From Gemmatimonadota bacterium (GTDB lineage: Bacteria; Gemmatimonadota; Gemmatimonadetes; Gemmatimonadales; GWC2-71-9): a stretch of 64,000 nt of DNA. Position 1 is the first letter of the stretch. Each line of letters begins with the position of its first letter. A model generated the notes under the pieces. It saw only the letters and a list, made by a program, of their open reading frames with translations, was not told the DNA's origin and ran no database searches. The stretch covers positions 744,001 through 808,000 of the forward strand of contig JADJOM010000001.1 in NCBI GenBank assembly GCA_016713785.1, read 5' to 3'. A program made the translations under genes and the position numbers. Positions 35,053 to 41,687 of the stretch are shown piece after piece.

Positions 35053-35330
35053 GGTTCGTCGTCCTCCAGCTCGTCGGGGGTATAGGGATGCTGCCGCGCC
35101 TCGTCCACGATCCGCCGGCTGTCGGCGACCTCCGGCGTGTCGTAGGTGCAGCGCACTTCGTAGTGGAAGAGCTCGCTCCGCGCGTCGCCCAGCAGCCGCT
35201 GCAGCTCCGGCGCCGCGCCCAGCAGCCCCCCCGCCTGGTCCAGCGCCTGAATGCGCTCGGCCAGGTGCCGGAGCAGCGCCAGCAGCTGCTGCTCCCGGGC
35301 CCGGCCGTAGGTCTCCTCGTGCTCGCTCAT
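35028..35330 (-). CDS. Hypothetical protein, helical, 100 aa
   Basis: A short acidic protein without signal or membrane segment. Residues about 10-55 form predicted amphipathic helices rich in Leu, Arg and Gln, and the tail is Asp/Glu/Pro-rich. I do not recognise the family. Its 3' end overlaps the DsbA-like start by 25 bp in another frame, so the two are probably translated together. Confidence 0.65.
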   Translation of the reverse strand: MSEHEETYGRAREQQLLALLRHLAERIQALDQAGGLLGAAPELQRLLGDARSELFHYEVRCTYDTPEVADSRRIVDEARQHPYTPDELEDDEPWRPPQAG

Positions 35331-35430
35331 GACCGCCTCGTGACCGGCCGGCGCTGCTGCCGCCCACCCCGGCCGTGATAGGGCAGGGAATCTAATCAGC
35401 CCCCCACCCCGGGGGGGTAGGAGGGGTCAT

Positions 35431-35460
35431 TTGCCGGGGTTCGGTGCCGCAGGTTATATT
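35431..35460 (+). promoter_or_regulatory. Sigma70 promoter of the 98-aa gene
   Basis: TTGCCG (35431-35436) is 18 bp from TATATT (35455-35460), or 17 bp from the overlapping TTATAT. The predicted transcript starts about 33 nt before the ATG at 35499. Confidence 0.55.
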
Positions 35461-35498
35461 GTCGGCCGTACCTACAGGCCCATTGGAGACACCACAGC

Positions 35499-35795
35499 AT
35501 GGCGAAAGCGAAGCCCCGCCGGACCACCCCCGCTCCCCAGGCACCCCGGCTGTTCGATCAGGCCCGAGATGAGCTGTTCAGCCACATCCTCAGGTGCGGC
35601 GTTTTGGAAGCCCTTCCGGAACATCAGAAGGAGTGGTTCGACGACACCATGCTCTACCTCGCCGAGCGGTATGAAGACCTGAGCGAGGAAGAGCGGGGGC
35701 AGCTGCGGACGCTCGGCGAGCGGTACTGTCAGCCGGTCATGAACCGGCCCGCCTCCTCGGCGGAACCCGAGACCGAGACCGCCTCGGTCACCTGA
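35499..35795 (+). CDS. Hypothetical protein, 98 aa
   Basis: A small soluble protein. A basic Pro-rich start (AKAKPRRTTPAPQ) leads to a helical core (about 20-75) with LFDQARDELFSHILRCGVLE and LAERYEDLSEEERGQLRTLG. I cannot place it in a family. It has its own promoter and stands alone, which suggests a housekeeping or stress-related role, without further evidence. Confidence 0.7.
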   Translation: MAKAKPRRTTPAPQAPRLFDQARDELFSHILRCGVLEALPEHQKEWFDDTMLYLAERYEDLSEEERGQLRTLGERYCQPVMNRPASSAEPETETASVT

Positions 35796-35857
35796 CGGCC
35801 CGCACCCGATCGCGCAGGAACTGACGCCCTGGTCCCGTCCGGACCGGGGCGTTGTTG

Positions 35858-36319
35858 TCAGCGGGGGCGCCGCGGCCCGTGCAGCCAGCGCCGCCGCAGC
35901 CCGACCGCCAGCCGGACGCCGCCGCCGACGCCGGCCTCGACGACCAGGCCCAGGCGTCCGCCGGGACGGGTTTCCAGCCCCAGCCCGAGCACCAGGTCGC
36001 CCCGCGCCCGCGCCGCGAACGTCCCGGCCACGCCGCCGAGCGCGTAAAGCCCAACCCCGCCCACCCGGGCCGGCTCGAGCAGCAGGTGGCCCACCAGCTC
36101 GCCCCGCGCCGCCAGGCCGGCCCGGTCTCCCCCCAGGGCGGCCAGCTGCAGGCGCACCCCTCCCCCCGGCCGCCAGCCCAGGGTGGCGCCCCCACCCGCG
36201 AAGTCGCGGCGCCCGACCAGCAGGAGGCCCTGGGCGCCAGCTTCCACGCCGCGCGGCTCCTGCGCGCCGAGCGCGCCCGGCCATAGCACCAGCGCCAGCA
36301 GGAGTCCGGCCCGCCTCAT
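35858..36319 (-). CDS. Small exported beta-rich protein
   Basis: A 153-aa protein with a signal peptide ending LGAQEP and a Gly/Leu/Arg-rich body of short alternating strands (GLGLETRPGGRLGLVVEAGV), like an eight-stranded outer-membrane barrel. It starts at ATG 36319, overlapping the OsmC stop (ATGA). No family recognised; barrel fold is inference. Confidence 0.6.
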   Translation of the reverse strand: MRRAGLLLALVLWPGALGAQEPRGVEAGAQGLLLVGRRDFAGGGATLGWRPGGGVRLQLAALGGDRAGLAARGELVGHLLLEPARVGGVGLYALGGVAGTFAARARGDLVLGLGLETRPGGRLGLVVEAGVGGGVRLAVGLRRRWLHGPRRPR

Positions 36320-36729
36320 GCGAGGATGAGCTCGTGGGTCAGCGCCACATCGGGCGCGAGGGTGTGCACCACCGAGCAGTACTTCTCGAGCGACAGCGCA
36401 ATCGCCCGCTCGGCGCGGGCCGCGTCGAGCCCCTCGCCGGCCAGGCGGAACACGAGGTGCATGGCCAGGAACCGCCGGGGATCCGCCTCGCGGCGGGTAC
36501 CGGTCACCTCCACCCGGCAGGCCGCCAGCTTCACCCGCATCTTCTCCAGGATCGACACCACGTCGGCCCCGCTGCACGCCGCCGCCGCCACCAGGAGCAG
36601 CACCACCGGGCTGGGCCCCGCCACGGAGTCGCCATCCACGGTGATGGCCGGCCCGCCGGGGGCCCCGCCGGTGAAGACGAGGCCCCGGTTCCAGTCCAGG
36701 GTGGCGAACCGCAGGTTGGGGTTGGTCAT
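36316..36729 (-). CDS. OsmC family peroxiredoxin-like protein
   Basis: A 137-aa OsmC/YhfA-type protein. VLLLVAAAACSGADVVSILEK carries the first Cys of the pair used to reduce organic hydroperoxides, and LEKYCSVVHTL the second. Length fits the YhfA branch. It ends with an ATGA overlap to the small exported protein and lies 16 bp after the amino acid permease, so the three minus-strand genes are probably one unit. Confidence 0.88.
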   Translation of the reverse strand: MTNPNLRFATLDWNRGLVFTGGAPGGPAITVDGDSVAGPSPVVLLLVAAAACSGADVVSILEKMRVKLAACRVEVTGTRREADPRRFLAMHLVFRLAGEGLDAARAERAIALSLEKYCSVVHTLAPDVALTHELILA

Positions 36730-36745
36730 CGGATCGTCCGGCGGC

Positions 36746-38305
36746 TCAGCGCCCCGGCTCCTGTTCGTAGCGGGCCTCGATCTCGGCGATGAGCTTCTGC
36801 CGCTCGGCGATGACGCCGCCCATCGGCACCCCCAGGAAGCGCTGGCTCTCGAGCGCGAACCAGGCGCCGACCATCACCACCACCATCGCGACCGTGAGGT
36901 AGAAGACCTTCTCGTTGGGCGGGAAGAAGCCGGTGATCGCCAGCACGATCGCCCCGACCACCGCAAGGGTGGCGACCGGCTTCGACCAGGCGCCGAGGTT
37001 GAAGGGCCCCTTCTCCGTCCACCCCTTCCCCTCCGCCAGCAGCCCGGCCAGCACCGGCATCACGTAGGAGAGGTAGAGGAACACCGCGCACCCGGTGGCC
37101 AGCACCACGAACGCGCCGCTGTACACCGTGGAGAGCCACGCGACCACCACCGACGTCCAGATGGCGTAGGTGGGGGTCCGGAAGCGCGGGCTCACGTGCC
37201 GGAGGAGGCCCGAGGCGGGCAACCCGCCGTCGCGGGCGAAGGCGAACATCATCCGCGAGGTGGAGGTGAGCCCCGCCAGCGCGCAGAGGAAGTTGGCCAC
37301 GACGATCCCGATGCTCAGGAAGGCCCGCACCCCGGCCGGCATGGCGGTCTGCTCGTACAGATAGTAGAAGGAGTTCCACCCCTGGCCGGCGCCCTCCTGC
37401 ACGGTGGGCAGCACCAGCACGAAGGTGCAGACCATGAGGAATCCCGCCACCCACGACACCAGCACCGCCGTCCACATCCCCCGGGGCACGTTCACCTGGG
37501 CGTCGTGGGTCTCCTCGGAGGTGTGCGCGGAGGCGTCGAAGCCGGTGATGGTATAGCAGACGAACAGCAGCCCGAGCAGGAAGGCGAAGGGCGCGGCCCC
37601 GGTGGCCGGGAACACGCCGCCCCCCGCATCGCCGGTGTAGTTCGCGAAGGTGACCAGCCGGCCGACGTCGAGCGGCACCGTGGACCCGGTGAGCAGCGCG
37701 CCCACCAGCACCACCGCCACCACGAAGATCAGGTAGCCGCTGAAGTCGGTGAGCCGGGTGGTGAGCCGGATGCCGTAGTGGTTGATCAGCCCCTGCGACA
37801 CGAGCAGTGCGCCCACCGCGATCAGCTGCCACATGTCGAGGTCGAAGCCGCTGGTGACGGGGACGACCCAGGCCGGCTCGAGCCCGAACATGGGCTTGAG
37901 CACCAGCGACTTGAACAGCAGCCACACGCCGACGTCCACCGAGCTGACCACGAACACCAGGCCGAGCAGGTTGAACCAGGCGGTGGCCCAGCCCCAGGCG
38001 CGCCCGCCGAGGATCGAGCCCCAGTGGTACAGGCCGCCGGCCGTGGGGAAGGCGGAGGCGATCTGCCCCATGGCGAGCGCGACGCTCATGGCGAACAACC
38101 CGCCCACCAGCCACCCGACCGCCACCGAGAAGCCGCCCCCGGCGCTGAGCGCCACCGGGAAGGCGGTGATCCCGCCGGCCAGGATGCAGATGATGGAGAA
38201 CGAGATCGCGAAGTTGGAGAAGAGCGACATCCGCCGGGAGAGTTCCTGCGCGTAGCCCATCCGGTGCAGCACCTGCTTGTCGTGCGCCCGCGTGGTCTCG
38301 GCCAT
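36746..38305 (-). CDS. Amino acid permease (APC family, BAT1/GABA-permease type)
   Basis: A 519-aa protein with about twelve membrane helices. The start RMSLFSNFAISFSIICILAG and the FPTAGGLYHWGSILGG loop are typical of the ACT group, which includes GABA, choline and eukaryotic-like amino acid transporters. FDASAHTSEETHDAQ in the middle is the group's conserved cytosolic loop. The substrate is not certain. It is separate in family from the permease at 131-1492. Confidence 0.92.
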   Translation of the reverse strand: MAETTRAHDKQVLHRMGYAQELSRRMSLFSNFAISFSIICILAGGITAFPVALSAGGGFSVAVGWLVGGLFAMSVALAMGQIASAFPTAGGLYHWGSILGGRAWGWATAWFNLLGLVFVVSSVDVGVWLLFKSLVLKPMFGLEPAWVVPVTSGFDLDMWQLIAVGALLVSQGLINHYGIRLTTRLTDFSGYLIFVVAVVLVGALLTGSTVPLDVGRLVTFANYTGDAGGGVFPATGAAPFAFLLGLLFVCYTITGFDASAHTSEETHDAQVNVPRGMWTAVLVSWVAGFLMVCTFVLVLPTVQEGAGQGWNSFYYLYEQTAMPAGVRAFLSIGIVVANFLCALAGLTSTSRMMFAFARDGGLPASGLLRHVSPRFRTPTYAIWTSVVVAWLSTVYSGAFVVLATGCAVFLYLSYVMPVLAGLLAEGKGWTEKGPFNLGAWSKPVATLAVVGAIVLAITGFFPPNEKVFYLTVAMVVVMVGAWFALESQRFLGVPMGGVIAERQKLIAEIEARYEQEPGR

Positions 38306-38347
38306 GGCGTGCGTCTCCCGGGGGAAGGAGGTGAGGGGATGCGGCGG

Positions 38348-38950
38348 TCAGCGGCCGACCGGCCGCCGGGCCCTGGGGGCGGCCTGATTGTAGTCCCAGA
38401 TGGCGTAGAGCGCGATGGCGCCGGTGGCCCACGCGAGCGGCCGCAGCAGCGGCGAGTCGGTGAGGAAGGCGATGACCGTGAGCACCTGCGCCACCGTCAC
38501 CGCCTTGCCGCCGAGGCGCGCGGGGATGGCCATCGGCCGGCCGGAGACGTACGTGCCCAGGAAGGCGAGGGTGGCCACGAGGTCGCGGAGCAGCACGCCG
38601 GCGATCTCGTACCACGCCAGCCGGTGGGACAGCGCCACCACGATGAACGCGGCGAGCATGAACAGCTTGTCGGCCACCGGGTCGATGAAGCCCCCGAACC
38701 GGGAGCTGCCCAGCCGCCGCGCCAGCGCGCCGTCGAGCAGGTCGGTGGCCGCGGCCACGAGGAGGATGCCGAGGCGGGCCAGGTCGTGCGGCACCAGCAC
38801 GAAGGCCACCGCGAGCGGGATGCGCGCGAGCGTGAGCGCATCCGCGACGGTGAAGCCCGCCGCGGAGGGTGACGGATGACCTTGCTCCCCCTCCCCCCGG
38901 GGAGTACCTTGGGTCGCCGGGTCGGCTGAGAGGCCGTCTCGCCCGTCCAT
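38348..38950 (-). CDS. CDP-alcohol phosphatidyltransferase
   Basis: A 200-aa membrane enzyme with the CDP-alcohol motif complete in DLLDGALARRLGSSRFGGFI and the following DPVADK. Such enzymes move a phosphatidyl group from CDP-diacylglycerol to glycerol-phosphate or another alcohol; PgsA-like function is most likely. The first 35 residues are disordered and low in complexity, so the true start may be further in. It is divergent from the next gene with only 25 bp between. Confidence 0.88.
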   Translation of the reverse strand: MDGRDGLSADPATQGTPRGEGEQGHPSPSAAGFTVADALTLARIPLAVAFVLVPHDLARLGILLVAAATDLLDGALARRLGSSRFGGFIDPVADKLFMLAAFIVVALSHRLAWYEIAGVLLRDLVATLAFLGTYVSGRPMAIPARLGGKAVTVAQVLTVIAFLTDSPLLRPLAWATGAIALYAIWDYNQAAPRARRPVGR

Positions 38951-38975
38951 CGCTCACCCTCCAACCCTGACGCCC

Positions 38976-39434
38976 ATGGACCTGCAGCTGCTGAAGAAGA
39001 CGGCGATCTTCGCCGACCTGGACGAGGGTGAACTTGCGCGGGTCGCGGAAATCTGCAAGGAGCAGGCGTACCAGGGCGGGCAGCACGTCTTCAAGGAAGG
39101 CGAGCCCGGCAACCGCTTCTATATCATCGTGAAGGGCGAGGTCCGCATCAGCCGGAACATCCCCGGGGCCGGCGAGGAGGCGCTCGCCGTCCTGCAGCCC
39201 GGCAGCTGCTTCGGCGAGATGGCGGTCTTCGATCGCTCCGAGCGGAGCACCGACGCCATCGCCAACGGTCCCGTCACCCTGATGACCATCTCGCGGCCCG
39301 ATTTCGAGATCCTGCTCGACTTCAATCGCGACATGGCCTACAAGATCCTCTGGTCCATGGTGCGGCTGCTGTCGTCGCGGCTGCGGGTCACCAACGACAA
39401 CCTCCGCTCGCTCCTCGCCATCTCGATGTTCTAG
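38976..39434 (+). CDS. Cyclic nucleotide-binding domain protein without DNA-binding domain
   Basis: A 152-aa single cNMP-binding domain. QHVFKEGEPGNRFYIIVKGEV and GSCFGEMAVFDRSERSTDAI are the barrel and phosphate-binding cassette. The Arg/Ser-Thr positions that bind the nucleotide phosphate (SERSTD) are present. It lacks the Crp helix-turn-helix, so it should act through a partner protein. It begins a group of four plus-strand genes, with the SpeD-like gene 41 bp later. Confidence 0.9.
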   Translation: MDLQLLKKTAIFADLDEGELARVAEICKEQAYQGGQHVFKEGEPGNRFYIIVKGEVRISRNIPGAGEEALAVLQPGSCFGEMAVFDRSERSTDAIANGPVTLMTISRPDFEILLDFNRDMAYKILWSMVRLLSSRLRVTNDNLRSLLAISMF

Positions 39435-39475
39435 GCGGTCCGGCCCCCCGGCCGGGGGCCGAGCACCGGGCCTCG

Positions 39476-39784
39476 ATGCAGCACGCCCTCACCGAACTGA
39501 CCGGCATCACCGCCCCCACCCTCGCCGACGAACAGGCCCTCGCCGCGCTCGCCATCGCGGCCGCGGGCGCCCTGGGCCTGACCCCGCACGGGCCGCCGGT
39601 CACCCGCACCGGCCCGCAGGGCATCGCCGTGGGCCTGCTGGGGCACGGCGGGCACATCGTGCTCCACGCGGAACCCGCCACCGGCCGCTGCCTGGTGGAT
39701 GTCGTCACCCCGAATGCCACCCCACCCGCCCGCGCGCTCGAGGTCGTCGCGCGCCGGCTGGGGGTGGTGCCCCGTCCCGTCTAG
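39476..39784 (+). CDS. SpeD-fold protein lacking the pyruvoyl-forming Ser
   Basis: A 102-aa protein that fits S-adenosylmethionine decarboxylase (SpeD) in length and pattern. The region LLGHGGHIVLHAEPATGRCL followed by VDVVTP aligns with the SpeD core, where a Glu-Ser-His triplet is the self-cleavage site and FTC holds the catalytic Cys. Here the triplet is Gly-Gly-His and the Cys position is Pro. Without the Ser no pyruvoyl cofactor can form, so it is probably not a decarboxylase. No spermidine synthase is adjacent. Confidence 0.65.
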   Translation: MQHALTELTGITAPTLADEQALAALAIAAAGALGLTPHGPPVTRTGPQGIAVGLLGHGGHIVLHAEPATGRCLVDVVTPNATPPARALEVVARRLGVVPRPV

Positions 39785-39798
39785 CCGCCGAGCCCACC

Positions 39799-40233
39799 AT
39801 GCTGAAGGAATCGCCCGACCACCTCGACGCCGACCTGATCCTCAAGATCTACGACCTCCGCCGGGAGGAGGTCATGCGCGAGTCGCGCAACGCCATCAAC
39901 CGCGACTACTGGCCGCGCAACTCCGAGGAGGCGGTGGCGGTGCTGCGCCAGGACCACCCGCTCAACCGCGCCTGGCGCCAGACCACGGGCTACTGGGAGA
40001 TGGTGTACTCCATGGCCCGGCACGGCATCATCAACCCCGACTTCCTGGTCGAGAACAACGGTGAGGGGCTGTTCCTGCTCGCGCGGGTGGAGCCGTACCT
40101 CGCGGACCTCCGCGCCGCCTCCAGCCCGCGCGCGTTCCGCAACGCCGAGTGGATCGCGCGGGAGACCGAGATGGGCCGGGTCACCATCGACATGTTCCGC
40201 AGCCGCATCGTGAAGGCGCTCGCCTCGCGGTGA
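39799..40233 (+). CDS. Hypothetical protein, 144 aa
   Basis: A soluble, helical, charge-rich protein. It has no signal or membrane segment. Distinctive segments are ILKIYDLRREEVMRESRNAI, then DYWPRNSEEA and WRQTTGYWEMVYSMARHGII. The many conserved-looking Trp/Tyr residues suggest a real folded domain, but I do not recognise a family. It lies 14 bp after the SpeD-like gene and overlaps the next gene by GTGA, so it is part of the same unit. Confidence 0.7.
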   Translation: MLKESPDHLDADLILKIYDLRREEVMRESRNAINRDYWPRNSEEAVAVLRQDHPLNRAWRQTTGYWEMVYSMARHGIINPDFLVENNGEGLFLLARVEPYLADLRAASSPRAFRNAEWIARETEMGRVTIDMFRSRIVKALASR

Positions 40234-40694
40234 TCCACCGGCTCACGCGGAGCGTCTGGCTGCCGCGGCCCCGCGCCCAGGCGTTTGCCTTCTTCGCCGA
40301 CGCCGCCAACCTGGAGCGCATCACCCCGCCGGAGCTCCGGTTCCGGATCCTCACCCCGGCCCCGATCCCCCTCGGGGCCGGCGCCGTGATCGACTACCGG
40401 CTGGTGTTGTTCGGGGTGCCGCTGGGATGGCGCACGCTCATCACCGCGTGGCAGCCGGGGGAGCGGTTCGTGGATGAGCAGGTGGAAGGTCCCTACGCGA
40501 TGTGGGTGCACACCCATCGCTTCCGCGACGAGCGCGGCGGCACCCGCATCGACGACGAGGTGCGCTACCGGCTGCCGCTCGCGCCCGCGGGCGCCCTGGC
40601 CTGGCCACTGGTGGCGCTGCAGCTCCGCCGCATCTTCGACTTCCGCGCCCGCGCCGTCGCCCGGCTCCTCGGCGCAGGCGCCGGCACCACCTAG
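40230..40694 (+). CDS. SRPBCC family (CDPCC-type) protein
   Basis: A 154-aa START-like protein. IHRLTRSVWLPRPRAQAFAF and DAANLERITPPELRFRI mark the N-terminal helix-grip elements of the ligand-binding SRPBCC group often seen next to sugar-nucleotide epimerases. The GTG start at 40230 overlaps the previous stop. It is unrelated in detail to the SRPBCC protein at 24514. Its last codons overlap the convergent TPR gene by 4 bp. Function unknown. Confidence 0.8.
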   Translation: MIHRLTRSVWLPRPRAQAFAFFADAANLERITPPELRFRILTPAPIPLGAGAVIDYRLVLFGVPLGWRTLITAWQPGERFVDEQVEGPYAMWVHTHRFRDERGGTRIDDEVRYRLPLAPAGALAWPLVALQLRRIFDFRARAVARLLGAGAGTT

Positions 40695-41512
40695 CGCCGG
40701 CGCGGCCGGCTGAGCACTGCCACCACCAGCGCCAGCGCCGCGGCGGCCAGCAGCGGATTGAAGACCGCGACGATCGCGGCCGCGATCGTCGCCACGCCCA
40801 GCAGCCACAACCGGTACGGCGGTTCCGTGTCGCGCGGCTCGAGCTCCGCGGCGCGCGACCCGTTGGGCATGAACACCCGGCGCTGCTGGTAGGACAACCC
40901 GCTGCCGAACGGATGCAGCCACGCGGCGCCGGTGAGCGCGGCGCGGGTGAGGTCCAGCCACGGCGCGGGCGGTGGCGGCTCCGGCGCCTCCATGCTGGTC
41001 CCCGGCGGTGGCGGCGGGGCGCCCTCGTCGTCGGTCTCCGCCAGCAGGGCCGTGAGCACCGCCTCGGGACCGTGCACCCCGGGGAGGATGGCCGCGGCGC
41101 GCAGCGCCGATTCCACCGCCGCCTGCCGGTCCCCGCCGGCGCGCTCCAGCACCGCCTGCAGCCAGGCTACCGCCGCCGACCCGGGCAGCCGGGCCCCGGC
41201 CTCGCGCGCCAGGTGGAGCGCCTCCTCGACCCGCCCCTCCCCCGCCAGCAGCCAGAGTCGCGCATACCAGCAGTGCTCTTCCGCGCCGCCGGCCCCGCCG
41301 AGGGTCTCGAGCAGGTGGGCGGCCCGCGCGTAGTCGCCGGCACGCAGGAGGGCCTGGAGCAGGGCCAGCTGCGCGGCCGAGGCGCGGGCGCTCCCGGGGA
41401 GGGAGCGGGCCGGCGGCGCCTCGCCGGGGACCTGCCCGGGACCGGGCTGCGGGGCGGCCCGGGGGGCGGGCGGGATGGCAGCGGCGGGCCGCTGGCTGAT
41501 GGGTCCTGTCAT
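40691..41512 (-). CDS. TPR-like protein with C-terminal membrane segments
   Basis: A 273-aa protein. A Pro/Ala-rich start is followed by helical TPR-like repeats (about 40-150: LLRAGDYARAAHLLETLGGA, then GRVEEALHLAREAG), an acidic/Pro-rich linker, and two hydrophobic segments (about 230-265) before a basic end. It probably faces the cytosol from the inner membrane. ATG 41512 is chosen; the frame extends upstream but without family features. No function assigned. Confidence 0.65.
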   Translation of the reverse strand: MTGPISQRPAAAIPPAPRAAPQPGPGQVPGEAPPARSLPGSARASAAQLALLQALLRAGDYARAAHLLETLGGAGGAEEHCWYARLWLLAGEGRVEEALHLAREAGARLPGSAAVAWLQAVLERAGGDRQAAVESALRAAAILPGVHGPEAVLTALLAETDDEGAPPPPPGTSMEAPEPPPPAPWLDLTRAALTGAAWLHPFGSGLSYQQRRVFMPNGSRAAELEPRDTEPPYRLWLLGVATIAAAIVAVFNPLLAAAALALVVAVLSRPRRR

Positions 41513-41687
41513 GGTCCGGAGTATCGGCCGGCCCCGGCCCGGAGCGTAGCCGGAAGCGGTGGAGGGAGTCTTCGTGGAGGCAACAAGGGCGAGGAGGAGG
41601 CTGGGAGATGCGTGCGCCCGGCGTCCGCATTCCGGCCCCCCCCGCTCCGGCCCACCAGGACCGTTACCTTCCCCGACCTCGGCACGG

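Noticed and set aside
36326..38872. 848-codon plus-strand frame
   Set aside because: Antisense to the OsmC, permease and CDP-alcohol genes; His/Gly/Arg-rich, no domain.
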